64,000 nt of DNA from Acorus gramineus (Eukaryota; Streptophyta; Magnoliopsida; Acorales; Acoraceae). Under the pieces are notes generated by a model. The model ran no database searches and was not told the origin of the DNA. It was given only the letters and a program-made list of their open reading frames with translations. The stretch spans positions 17,179,438-17,243,437 of the forward strand of contig CM060855.1 of the NCBI GenBank assembly GCA_030737835.1. The letters run 5' to 3'. Shown here piece by piece: positions 27,166-39,306 of the stretch (positions are counted from its first letter, which is position 1; each line of letters begins with the position of its first letter). Made by a program: the position numbers and the translations under genes.

Positions 27166-27370
27166 AAAATAACAGCCTTCCAATGATGATCAGGAGGACA
27201 ACAATACATCAGGGGAATATCGTGTGGATCTTTTTGAGGAAGGCTGACCCACACTGGATAGGTGGGTGCTGATAAGGACACGTGCAGGGCCAGGATTGGT
27301 ATTGAAATGAGATCTATCTGCTTATCCAGATTTCCCTTTTCAAAAAAACAACAATTCCTCATGTTTTATG

Positions 27371-28311
27371 GGGTTTTTATTTTTAGGTCAATGTAAACTA
27401 TGATATTTAGTTATCAGTTCTTTCATTCTTCATATTTATTTTTAGGTCCCCAGCTTCTAACACCTATTTGGTTATAAGTCCCTCTATCAAACAGTCGTCT
27501 AAACACCATTAGTTGGTCAATTTTTTTTTATATTTTAAGTCCCTAAAAACTAAGTTATTTTGTGATTAGTCTCTCCGTTCTTTATATTTTATTTTAAGTT
27601 TCTAACCTCAAATGTCTTTTTTGTTATTCATCCGTGGATAAAATAAATATATGATTTTGTAAGTATTTTAATATTTAGAACTTGTATACAAAATTTTGAA
27701 TGAAAATTTTAAAACAAAATGAATGACAATTTCAATATTATTCAAAATTATATATACCCCACCTTGTAGCATTTTTTTGTCGAATTATGATTGATTACAT
27801 AAGCAGAAAAAGAAATATTATCTAAGCAAATTTTCAAGATATTTTTATTTTTGAATTTTGATTTAAATGAGTTTTTTTTTGTTGAAATTTGGGAAATATA
27901 AAATTGGATTTTTTAAAAGTGTTTAGAATTTTAAATTTAAAAATTTAGATGTTACTCATAAATAAATAATAGTAGCTTAAATGTAAATAAAATAAAATAA
28001 TATAAATATGCTATATACACATAATATCACATAGATATTTTGTCTAGGGATTAATAATGAAAAAGACATTTGAAGTTAGAGACTTAAAATGAAATATGAA
28101 AAATGGAAGAATTAATTATAAAATAACATAGTTTACAGGGACTTAAAAATAAATATTTTTGACCAGCTAACGGTATTCAGACGGCAGTTTGACGGAGAGA
28201 CTTATAACCAAATAGGTGTTAGAAGTTGGGGACTTAAAAAGAAACATGAAGAAGGAATAGACCGATCACTAAATATTATAGTTTACGGGGACTTAAAAAT
28301 AAAAATCCCTT
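27371..28311. mobile_element. Foldback (long inverted-repeat) element, MULE-like
   Basis: A 941-bp element with long arms. The left end reads GGGTTTTTATTTTTAGGTC and the right end is the inverse of GGGATTTTTATTTTTAAGTC. Pairing continues for over 200 bp (for example AACACCTATTTGGTTATAAG at about 27459 against its complement near 28208). TTTTATG is repeated directly at both edges (27364-27370 and 28312-28318), probably the target duplication. The centre is AT-rich and non-coding. It sits between the GAUT and PsbW genes. Confidence 0.75.
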
Positions 28312-28475
28312 TTATGTTTTTATTGTGATGTTTCATGTTACAACCATATGGTCTGTAGTAGTAACTAGTGGTCTGTAAAACACGACACTTACAAAACTTA
28401 TCACAGACACAACTCCTCTTCAAATCTTTAGAGGAAGAGAAGGAAGAGAAGTGTGTGAGGAGGAGGGAACCAAGA

Positions 28476-29737
28476 ATGGCTACCATGGCAGCAGCCACTC
28501 TCACTTCTGCGATTGCGTCCGGCGCCGTGGTCACCAACAAGGCCGCCTCCTCATTGCCGGCTCTCGGTAAACTTCGCCGCCTCCTCATTGCCCACACATC
28601 GATTTGTTTGGATACTAAAATATGTTCACTTAATGTTGATGTTCATGTAATTCAAAATTACAGCCACTGTTTGATTCATGGATAGGATTAAAATTAAATG
28701 GGGATAACCATTTAGTTAGAATAAATATATAGTAGTTTCTTTGATAGGAAATATACAGTAGTTATTCATGTTTTAAAAATTTATTTGCAGGACAACTGGT
28801 TTTAAGGGATTCAAGGATATCTTATCAAATGAAGGTGATTGTGTTTGGTTATTGTGTCCAACCAATCATGCATTTCCATGAGTTATATTAAGGGTACGTT
28901 TGGATGCGAGGTTGAAACACTGTGATTTTTAAAATCTTATGTTTTAAACTCAGCTTTTGAAAAGGCATTTTCATGAGTTATATTAAGGGTACGTTTGGAT
29001 GCGAGGTTGAAACACTGTGATTTTTAAAATCTTATGTTTTAAACTCAACTTTTGAAAAACTATGTTTTATTAAATTTTCAACCACAATATTTTTTTTGCT
29101 TAAAAATGAAGAATATGATTTGAAAAGCTAAAAGCTGAAAATATGTTTAGATATGAATTTGAGAATTTTTAACTTTTCAAACGCATAATCTATCTAAACC
29201 CATATCCAAACAGACCCTAAAACTCATCCAACTCTTCATGCTTAGAACCAATTTTTATGAACATCTTTTTCATTTTTTTTTTTTTTTTTTTTTTTTTTTG
29301 CCAAACCAGCTTTATCGTTTAACACATAAAGACAAAATCTAAAATTTAATACTAAAAATTTAAAAACCACCTATTCGAAAACTGATCATCCGAAAACCAA
29401 TTAAGTATAAGAAGAATCACTTTGATTATTGATTCCAAACATGACCTTAGTACATTGTCCAGGTCTGCCCATGAAGACCATGGCAAGGGGTGGAAAAGTG
29501 AGGTGCTCTGCCAAGCCGGCCAAACCTCTATCGATGGCGGCGGCGGTGAGCACGACGAACCCAGCGTTGGCATTGGTGGACGAGAGGATGAGCACGGAGG
29601 GGACAGGACTGAGCCTTGGCCTGAGCAACAACCTCTTAGGGTGGATACTGCTCGGAATCTTTGGCCTCATTTGGTCTCTCTACTTTGTTTATGCCTCCAC
29701 ACTTGAGGAGGATGAGGACTCCGGGCTCTCACTATGA
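28476..29737 (+). CDS. PsbW: Photosystem II reaction centre W protein, chloroplast precursor
   Basis: Nuclear-encoded small thylakoid membrane protein that stabilises PSII-LHCII supercomplexes. Two exons, 28476-28566 and 29463-29737, joined in phase to give 121 residues. The first about 35 residues are Ala/Ser/Thr-rich with few acidic residues, as in a stromal transit peptide. A second hydrophobic stretch ([13 protein letters not shown], about 58-70) ending in ALA fits a lumenal cleavage site just before [12 protein letters not shown], the mature N-terminus. A single membrane span ([20 protein letters not shown]) is followed by the acidic tail [13 protein letters not shown], which is characteristic of PsbW. 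The first ATG is used, with another three codons later. The intron contains a MITE. The length agrees with known PsbW precursors. Confidence 0.96.
28892..29217. mobile_element. Tourist-like MITE in PsbW intron, with 95-bp tandem duplication
   Basis: The right end is the inverse of GGGTCTGTTTGGATATGG and the left end is GGGTACGTTTGGATGCGAGG. TAA flanks both sides (28889-28891 and 29218-29220). The left end is present twice, at 28892 and 28987. The duplicated 95-bp unit also includes host flank (CATGAGTTATAT), so the duplication happened after insertion. The original element is probably 28987-29217. Confidence 0.7.
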
Positions 29738-30099
29738 AAGAAAAATATTTTCCAATGTCACCGTGGAGTTATTGTATATTGGTATGTTAGGAGGGGAGGG
29801 TTGTATGTGTTTGCTATATTTGATTGTTGTTGTAGTTGTCCCTCAGTGGTGACTGGTTTGATTAGGATGGATCAGCTCCTGATGGAAGAGTTAACACAAA
29901 TCGTAAATTATACTGAACCACTCATGTATCGAACTGAAAAAATTTCAATTAAACTAAAAGTGATCTTGTGTTAAAATAAACTCAATTGTACAAATTTTAA
30001 ATCAAATCGAATAACTCATAAATTAAAGTGAATGTGTTATCTTTTCCTCAAATAACACCTCGCATGCTGGTCAGTTATTGGGGATTGACCATAAACTCA
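29738..30099. other. 3' flank of PsbW, no further gene
   Basis: PsbW 3' untranslated region followed by AT-rich sequence. Nothing else is recognised. Confidence 0.4.
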
Positions 30100-30306
30100 G
30101 CTCCGTTTGGGAGTGTGGTGGGAGACTCGGCGTCGGTGAAAGCGTAGGTGCGTTGAAAAATCATTGTTTTAATGCGTATGAAATGTGAGAAAAAATAGGA
30201 GTTGAACGCACATTTTGATTTCAAATGCGAACGTCAGTTATTATGTTTTTTTGGACAATGGCGGTGCACCAAGTTGGTCGACACGAACGCGTTCCCAAAC
30301 GGAGCC
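30100..30306. mobile_element. Short MITE with GCTCCGTTTGGGA ends
   Basis: A 207-bp segment starting GCTCCGTTTGGGAGTG and ending TTCCCAAACGGAGCC, a good 13-bp terminal inverted repeat of a kind common in plant MITEs. I see no convincing target duplication, so the superfamily is left open. Confidence 0.6.
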
Positions 30307-30453
30307 TTAAAAAAAGCTTATCACATGTATAAACATTCAAAGCTGCATTCCATTGTGATGGTACACAAGTAAATCAGAGCATAAAACGAAAATTAAAAGT
30401 CAATGTCCATCTTTAACATGAGATTTGGGAATGATTTTAAACATTTAATTTTA

Positions 30454-30999
30454 GGGAAAAATTCAAATAACCCCCTGTAATTTGTCTAAAATCCATAAAA
30501 CACCCTGATGTTTCCTAAAATTCATATAATCCCCTAAAAAAACTTGTGTAAATTCAAATAACTCCATGAGTTAAATTTTCGTTGACAGATAAAGAATATT
30601 ATGTGAATATTCTGTTTAATTAATCTTTATTAAAAACACTATATACTAAATACTACTTACAATGTGTTAAAATCGTGAAAAATGATATGTAAATAATGAT
30701 TTTATCTTTTCGGACATGTTTTTATAATCTATTCGGAGGGATAAAATTATTATTCATTGAAGGTTTTTCTGCATTTTTAATGAATCGTATGAGGTTTTTG
30801 ACATACTGTGTTTACAGTCAAAGTTCACCAAACAGAATATTTGCAGAATTTTCTTCATCATACAATGAAAGTTTAACTCAATGGGGTGTTTGCATTTACA
30901 CGAGTGTTTTCAAGGAGTATATAGAATTCATGAAAAGTCAGAGAAATACATGGATTTGTCATTTGTGGTTATTTATATGGGGTTATTTGAATTTTTCCC
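30454..30999. mobile_element. Non-autonomous Mutator-like (MULE) inverted-repeat element
   Basis: A 546-bp element with both ends reading GGGAAAAATTCAAATAAC inwards. It is flanked by a perfect 9-bp direct repeat TTAATTTTA (30445-30453 and 31000-31008), the Mutator target size. The arms pair imperfectly over about 140 bp. The end sequence is related to the AATCCATATAACCCC arms of the foldbacks at 48.9 and 50.9 kb, so all three belong to one broad family. A 136-residue plus-strand frame within it reads through the arm and is not taken as a gene. Confidence 0.85.
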
Positions 31000-31008
31000 T
31001 TAATTTTA

Positions 31009-31755
31009 TCCGGTGGGATTTAACAATAAATGAATCCCATCTCAGAGTCATTACATATCTTCTAGTCTTGACCACTTTAAAGTTTGAAATAAATCTTAAA
31101 AATTAAATTTTTTACACATAAAATATTAAATTAATTTTTTTCTAGTATAAACTGAAGAGATCATGATTTTTTGTTAAAAAAATAAAAGCAAATAAAACAA
31201 TTCTATTCAACTTATAAAAAGTGGTAATTTAATTTTACCATTTTTATAAAATAAATAAATAAAACAAAGCACTGCGAGCCACGTGGACTGAGTTCACCTT
31301 TTCCAGACACACAAAAACATAACGCATCCATCACCACCGTCAATTCACATTGACCCAGTAAACCCTCAAATCCTCACCGTCCAATCTCAAAAACATTAAA
31401 AATCCCTACTCAGACGACTCCCCACTAGACACGTGACCGAGATCCTCTCCCCGATACATCACTGTCTCGTAGGGGCAATTTCGTCATTTCAACCACCCCA
31501 CATTTACTCTACAGGGGTATTTCCGTCATTTCATCTTTCCCTCCACGGCTCCACGGACCGTCATCTTCCCTCGCTCCATCCACCCCAATTTCATTTATTT
31601 ATTTATTATTTTTTTACTTTCGCTCGAACTATCCCAAAAATGGCGCCAAAAAAACCCTAAAAATCTCCCGCGCCTTTCACACCAACACAGAAACCCTAAT
31701 TTATAGATCCACCCAACACTTCCAATCCGATCGAACCCGTCCAAACCCTCTAGAG
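31009..31755 (+). promoter_or_regulatory. Upstream region and 5' leader of the F-box/LRR gene
   Basis: AT-rich up to about 31.26 kb, then a C-rich leader. CCACGTGG (31279-31286) is a G-box-like palindrome. No TATA box is obvious near the expected start. The C/T-rich 31400-31755 stretch is likely core promoter and 5' untranslated region. Confidence 0.35.
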
Positions 31756-34700
31756 ATGCTCCGCCACCCGACGACTTCCCCCGCCGCCGTCGGACCTCCT
31801 CTCCCGACGAAGGCATCTAAGAAGCGCGGCAACTACAACTGCGGCCGCTGCGGCCTCCCCAAGCGCGGACACACCTGTCCCCTTCCCGGATCCGACGCCC
31901 CGGCGGCCCCCCTTCCTCCTCCGCGGTCGGAGCGCCGGCTCAGGCGGGCTCTGTCGTTTGAGGACGAGGACGCCGCGTCGGAGGTTGGGGACGCGGTGGA
32001 GGAGGTCTGGGATGAGGAGGTGGTGGAGGAGGAGGGAGTGCTCGGGAAGTGCCTGGCGGAGGTGCTGCGGAGGTTGCCGCCGGCGGGACTGATGGCGGCG
32101 GCGATGGTGTGTAGGGGGTGGAGGGATGGGGTGAGGAGGGTGTGGAGGGCGGCGGAGGAGGTGAGGCTTCGGGTTCCGAGGTGTTCCCCTGCGGGGTCGA
32201 TCGGGTCGGTGCTTACGAAATGCTCGAGTCTTGTGAGGCTCTCCGTGAAGATGGAGAGGTTTGTCTGGAAACTGATCATCCGATCGGGTTTTGATCACTG
32301 AGAACTGAATTTTTTTTATTTTCTAGTTGATTTGTGTGAATCTTATTTGGGGCTGGACTCTAAAGAAACAAAGATTGGATTTTTGAGGATGTGAAGTAAT
32401 AGACCTGGATCGATATAAAAAAAGAAGTAATAGATCTGGATCTGTGTTGTTTTTGAAGGGTTAGATAATTTGGATTGGTGGAAAAAATGGGGATTTTGAT
32501 CCTATGACAGGATAAAGAAATGAAAATTTGGAGAACCATTTTTTTGGGTGGTGGAAAAGCTGTTATTATGTGTTCATTTTACTGCATTGTATTAGAATTC
32601 TTTCAAAATGTTAAAGCATTTTATTTCTTTCTAGATCCGTGGTTTTTGGAAAACTAACCTGGTTTCTTTGCATCTTTTTTTTTTCTTTTTCTTACAGTGA
32701 TGTGGATGTGACATTGTTGGCTTGCATTTCATTTTCGTGCCAGAATCTTGAATCTCTGGAGATCAGCATTTCTAATGCTTCCGTGAATCGGATTACTGGG
32801 TATGTGCTTCTTATCATCCTTGTTGGTCCATAGAAGCTTACACTGTTTTCCAACATTGGCGGAGGTAGCCTTCCCAGCTTGACTATAAGGTCAGCCACGG
32901 GGGGTCCCTCCGGTATAAAAAAAAAAAACATTTTTTAAATCAGGTTGAGCTGCTGATTGTGTTCAGATAATACGTGTTTCCGACATGTAATTTCTCTTGG
33001 ATGAGAGTTTTTGTGGGTTTAAACTTGATCTATGTATTGTGGAATCAATTTGTAACTGAAGCTAGATCTGTGTCTGTAAGGTTTGTCACTGATTGATATC
33101 TGTGTCCTTGTTTTTGGTTTCTTGCAAGAAATAGTGTTTCTTTCCTATCTCATCAGTTGTCTGATCTTTAGCAGAATGTATTACATGCCACTGATGTGGC
33201 CCAGCCAGACGATCTAGGAAAATTGCCACTGATGTGGCCCAGCCAGACAATCTAGGAAAATTCTACATTAATGTTTTGGATTTCACACTTCCCTTTCGCG
33301 TCTGGAGGTTTCATCTTTATCGAGGTCCTACTTGTGTTCCTATAATAGCTTATTTGCGTATGCTGTCATGCACCTATTATTAACATCATTATTAGCTGTG
33401 TTTTTGTTGTCGCTAGGCATTATTTGCATATTTTTTATGACGAAGAAAAACATTATTTGGGAAAACTCTAGAAGCACATAATCACCCACAAACCATGTGC
33501 ATCGGGTAATCCCTGGAACTTGAGGTCTATGGGGAGCAAAATGATGGCTATAGCCAAAGAGCCAACTCGTGTGGGTTCATTATCAGCATTTTGTTCCTTG
33601 AACTTATATTAGGTTAATGGTTTTCATCATCCAGGGCTTCTGATTAACTTTTTGGTTTTCGAGTTGATTTCCTCCATGGAAGCTGTATTCTGAACTGTAG
33701 TCACTGCCCGCCCACTCTTGTTTGGTATTCCCTGTTTACTTCTCTATGTTTACTGCTTAGCTGTGGTGCTGTTTACCATGAATTGTACAAGGTACATGAT
33801 TTTGCAGCCCTAGGGGCACCCCACCTTTGTGGAAGGGGGGAGGCCTACATCATGGTGGGCTTGGCCCAAAAAAACACACTTGCGTCCTGCCTGGTTTGGT
33901 TCGCATCTGTGAAATAATTTTAAATATCCTCAACAAAAAATGTTGGGTGTCAAACATATTTACTGCTGTGGTATCGTTCTTGGGCTTTGTTGAGTTGGGA
34001 TGAGTATTTGGTTTTGACATAGTTCTGCTATCATTATTTTCTCCAATTTCAGTAATTTCTTGTTATTTTGAGACTGAAATGTTGTCTAATATCCGTTATT
34101 GTGGATGCTGATTTAGTTAGGAATATTCAATCATCCCACCATTCTTATTTTTATGCATTGCAGGGACGAGTTGGGTCGTTTTGTTTCTGATAAAAGATGC
34201 CTCTCAAGCATTAAAATGGAAGGCTGCACCAATCTTGGCTTTCTCAATTTCAGTTCCTCAAGCCTATCAACCATATGGCTTTCGGATCTCAACTGCCTTT
34301 CCAAAATGGTATGCCTTTCTTTATATATATATATTTTTTCATTTTATTTCTTCTTACACTGAACATTATTCTCCCATCTCACAGAGTTAAAAAGTTTGTT
34401 CATGGTCTTTCACTGAATCTCCAGATTATCAACTGTCCTAATTTGAGCGAACTTTCCTTGGACTTTTCTCGCCAAGAGACTGATTCTACTGATCTTGTCA
34501 CTGCTGTGGATAGCCTGGGAAGGACCTGCCCAAGACTGAGGAAATTACATATTGCGTCAGTTTACCTATCTCATGAAGTTGTGCTTGCTTTGGCAAGTGC
34601 AGACTTAAGGTTTGTGAGTAATTCGAGCATAGGTGCTTTGTTTTCCCATCTTTTATAACATTCGGCAGCTTATGTTGGGCATTTTCATTGTGCATAATGT

Positions 34701-37080
34701 CCCACTTCTTTTGAATCATGCAGGCTAGTATTTATAACTCCGAGGTTATGTAAATAACTCAATCTGCTAATTTCCCACAGAGCGAGAACATGTTTTTCCC
34801 ATTGCATAGTGGGATTATTCTGTCTGCCAAATGTTCTTTTCATGGCCTTTTAAATATGGACTTGTATTCATATCAGTTTTATAGTCTGATGCATAACTGT
34901 CATGTTACTTGTCTGATAATGCTGGGGTGGGATTTGATTCTAGTAGCCACATGTTGCAAGAAGGGATTTTGGGGGCAATGGTTATCCGGTTATCCATCTT
35001 GGTTTGCTACTTTTATTAACATTCCAAATCCAATTGTGTCTCATTGGAATGATGTGATTCACAAACAGTTTAATAATTGACCTCTAACACAAATATCATA
35101 TATCATTGCATCATAATAATATCTGGTTATGATTTGTCAGGGGTCTGCGCATGCTTTCTCTGGTACTTGGTTCAGAAATTACAGATGCATCTGTGGCTGC
35201 AATTGTCTCAAGCTATGAACGTCTGGAATTGCTTGACCTCAGTGGGTATGTGCTATCCTTGAACCTGCAATAAATGTGTGCTTAGGGAAAATTTACAGAT
35301 GATGCACAGTAGCATTAACCAAACACTACCTTATCCTACTATGTAGAAAATTAATACTGCTGAAGCAGCCAATATTCCCAGTTCTGAAAAAAGATTTCTT
35401 TGGGATCATCTTGTGGGTTTGGAGTTTTCATATGCAACCTGTTCTTGTTTCAGATCAAGCATTAGTGATAGTGGCATTGGAATGATCTGCAATGTGCTCC
35501 CCCAATCTCTCTCTCTACTCCTCCTTGCTCTTTGCCCTAACATAACTTCAAGTAATAGCTCATCTGAAGTCATGCTTCCCAGCATTTTCTTTATTCCAAA
35601 TTGCTGCAGAATTTTATCTGACACTACCTCTGTTTCAGGTGGTATCCAATTTGCTGCAGCCCAATTGCCGCTTTTGCAGCTAATTGATTGTGGGATGACC
35701 ATACGTGACACGAGTACTGATACTGCGGACATTGAGCATGATGAAAATAACGGAATTTGCAGTAATTCTGTAGGTGATTATCACCAGAGAACACCGAATA
35801 CTAAGCTGCAACCAATGTACCAGAAGCTTATTATTAAACACGGGAGGTTGAAGAAGCTAAGCTTATGGGGTTGTTCTGGTTTGGATGTAAGTCACATCAA
35901 ATATAACTACATTTCATTTACTGTAGTTTGTGTTCCCTTTCCAACATTGGTTTGCTTTCATGCATGTCAGGCGCTATACCTCAACTGCCCTGAGCTCAAT
36001 GATTTAAATCTCACTTCCTGCACTAACTTGCATCCAGGTGTGTGTAGCTTATTATTCTTTAATTTAGATGAATGTATTGGAAACACAAATTTTTATGGTG
36101 GATTGGCTTTGGCTTTTCATTTCAGAGAGGTTGCTACTCCAGTGTCCCAGTTTGGAACATGTCCATGCTTCTGGATGTCAGGATACACTGGTTGGAGCAA
36201 TCCAGAGCCAGGTAATAAAATTTTGTTTATTATTGACTGATACGCTCTACAATAATGTCTGATATAACTTACATATCAACATCTCACAATAGACAAGAAA
36301 ATGGAACTTCTAACAGGATAAACCTATATACAATTATACATCAATCATAGGTATATGATAACCTAAATGTTCCAGCCACCTGTTGTATCCCATAAGTATG
36401 TTAAACCTTCTTATTAGTTATGAAGCTCCTTAGAATCTCATTTTGAATTTCTTTAACCAATCAAATGCCAATTAGTCTATTATATTGTAATCTACAACTA
36501 CTTCATCGCAGATTCTGAATGACCACACTGGCGTTGAAAATCTTTTCCAATGCAAGCGTTTAGCGGATGGGTCAAAAAGGATTCAAGTTCCTCGATATAT
36601 CGTTCCACAGGTGAGACTTAAGTATCACTGACACTGATCTGTCTTGGTGATTTAAGCGAGGGTTATTTGCATAAAGTACCTCTGTTGAAATCCTATTCAT
36701 AGCAATGCCCCACAAAAATAATTTAGCGCATGAATGCCCTTTTGAGGGGTATTCTTGCTCAACTTAAAATATATTATTGTTATGATGGAAGGTAATTAGT
36801 GCACGAACTGAGCCCTTCTGAGGTATTCCACTGGGAATAATTTTTCAATAAGTATCTTACAAAATTGAGTTTTGTTTTTGGGGGTATGTATGCAAATAAC
36901 TCTTTATTCATTCATGTTCGGTAATTGTATGCACGGAATGCGCTGAATATGTGAGTTTTATAAGTAGGTTATTTGACTTGGCATGGTAATGTGTATCTTT
37001 TGCAGCCTCAGTATGAGAAGGTAGATGATACTATACGTGCACGGTGTGTTGTCCAACGGTGTGTCGTCCATATTGATTGA
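31756..37080 (+). CDS. FBL17: F-box/LRR-repeat protein, FBL17-like (SCF substrate receptor)
   Basis: Predicted substrate-recognition subunit of an SCF ubiquitin ligase. In Arabidopsis FBL17 targets CDK inhibitors (KRPs) in the cell cycle and pollen. Exons: 31756-32258, 32698-32799, 34164-34308, 34425-34609, 35141-35245, 35454-35551, 35639-35886, 35971-36037, 36126-36211, 36512-36610, 37006-37080. The joined frame is open for 570 residues, near the 593 I recall for Arabidopsis. Residues 25-42 carry a Cys/His motif (NCGRCGLPKRGHTC; C29, C32, H39, C41). An acidic linker leads to a degenerate F-box at about 95-135 (LAEVLRRLPPAGLMAAAMVCRGWRD). Leucine-rich repeats follow: NLESLEIS, CLSSIKMEGC, NLSELSLDFS, RLRKLHIAS, LRMLSLVLG, RLELLDLSG, LKKLSLWGCSGLD, ELNDLNLTSCTNL and SLEHVHASGC. 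The first exon is GC-rich and later ones are AT-rich. The family call is firm and the FBL17 identity is probable. Confidence 0.88.
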
Positions 37081-39297
37081 GAATGCACATCAAGTCCTCT
37101 GCTGCTTGCATTGCGGGTATATTCTTTTCCATGTTGTGGCTGTGGTGCTGATATTCGTTTGTTTGTACCAGTAAAAAAGTGTTAGATGTGATCTTTACCC
37201 ATTGATAGAATTGGAGTTCATCCAGATTGGCTCTCCCCACCAAAACAAAAAAAAGGAAAACAAAAAAGAGCATTGAGATCATTTGCTGTGTTCTCTCATT
37301 AATAAAGATTTGTTTGTTGATCATGAAATCTGGTTTAATCTGAGTGTTCTGATGTCTCCGATCTTGTGTGAGATTTAATGTTGCAGGGAAAATGTTTTTG
37401 CAATCTCATTTGTTCTCACACGTTTAGATTGCCTTTTAAGTATATATTATTTAATTAATAAAAATGTTTTCAGATGAATTGAATGTATATATTTTTATGT
37501 TTTTTTATACTACAATATATATACTAAAATAGTGGATTATACACTGGTAGACATTTTAAATCTCTTCATTACTGATGTAGCTGCAAATGGGTTAGCAAAA
37601 ATATTGAGTGTATCCGCCCAATGTTATTCCTTCCCAGGGCCTAGTTGGAGTCGGATTTGTTTCCTCTAAGTTATGATAATTGAAAATAAAACATCTATAA
37701 AATTTTGGAAATATTGACTTGATTTTCTTTAAGGAAAAAAGCATGTAGCTCTTTCAAAGATTGTGAATGTTTAAATTGACCCCTCAATTTTTTTAAAATC
37801 CATAACCCTTGATTTTTGTCCTTGTTAAACATGTAGCTCTTGAGTTTAATTTCTGTCTAATTTTGAAGAATATTCTTAGAATATTTAATGATTTAACGGT
37901 AGCCTGAAAATAAATTCTAGGTTGAAGCATAAATGATATATCAAATCATTGTATGATTATTAGGAAGGAATAATAACATTGTTGATATATAATTATCAAC
38001 AAAATAGGAATAAATAGCTTAGAATAACACATGATAATTGATAATGTCAACAAATATGATAAGAGTAGATATTCTCTTTTATTATGCAAAGAAAGAGATG
38101 CACGAAATGTCATTCATATCGTTGATATTTGTTATGGCTCTTGGGACGTCTACAACGTCAAGGAATCCCAAACTCTGGCATCTAAATGTTCAGAGTTCTG
38201 TGATGATCATTTCCAAGACCCCCATCTCGACCCCCATTGTCCAAGATGTTCATAATATATACCTCACGTGTACTTCTCAGAATGTACTCATGCGCATTGA
38301 GGTCAAAATATGGTCTATGTTCAAAGCACATAAAAGATAGTAGAAAAACAATGATATTAAGCATATCACAAGGTTGCATGGTGGGACAGTATAGCCATGT
38401 TCATCACAAGAAAATATCGAATAACTAGGATATATATTATAAGATCAAAGAAGGCATAGATTTACAAGAATCAATGATGGACACTCTTAAGAGATAATTA
38501 AAATAAGAAAGCATTGATCTTGATAGCAAAACCATTGAATAGCCTCAAACAATAATATTGCATGGAATGAAACATGCAAATGTTGGGTTATTTATCTTGC
38601 AATTCATAACCTCAAGTTAGACTCATCCTAATCCAGCTCTTAAGCACACAGAGTCTCAATCATATACCAAAACATTTCCTCATTATTTGACAAACATGAT
38701 ATCTACGCTGTAAACCTTAAACTGATACAATAAAAATAACCCTTCAATTCCTATTTATTCAATCCCACAAACATATTTATATTTTAGTCCAAAATCATAA
38801 TTTTAATTTAAAATCGAAATAGAACAATCTTTATGAAAATATTGATGAAAAAAGCAACCTAGTGTTACATAAAATTGATTCACGGAGCTTTTCCCAATTT
38901 TCCCCTAATTTTCTCCACCGAAAATAAGCCTAGCTGCTGCTGCTCCCAACGAACATAAAGCCAAACCGACTTCAGCTTTTTTGGATTCCACCAAATTACA
39001 TAAAAGCCGCTCATTAGAAATCTAGGCTGCCCCACAAGAAGTGTCATGTCTGCTCACACAAATGTTTTCTTACAGATAACTCTTATTCAGATAATACAAC
39101 TCTGCATAAAAGTTAATAAAAATATTTACCACTTTTCTTTTTATGCGAAAAACACAGATGATGTTTCTAACTATACCAAAAACAACAACAAACATAAGAT
39201 ATTGTACTTTCTTCTTCTATGTGTAGTTAATGATAAAATGACCATAACTTTTTCAATATAGCTCCTACTCCTAGTTTTTAAAACATACGAGAGATAA
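37081..39297. other. Intergenic region, no gene recognised
   Basis: AATAAAG near 37300 may end the F-box/LRR transcript. About 37570-37625 shares a short phrase (GCAAAAAT.TTGAGTGTAT) with 2700-2730 and 20945-20975, an unclassified dispersed repeat. Short frames around 38.0-38.4 kb overlap on both strands and match nothing I recognise. Confidence 0.4.
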
Positions 39298-39306
39298 TTA
39301 AAAAAA

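Noticed and set aside
30696-31106. 136-codon frame upstream of the F-box/LRR gene
   Set aside because: It lies across the right arm and edge of the MULE element at 30454-30999 and has no recognised domain.
31750-32298. Long minus-strand frames opposite the F-box/LRR first exon
   Set aside because: They are shadows of a GC-rich coding exon on the plus strand, which has recognisable domains; the minus frames do not.
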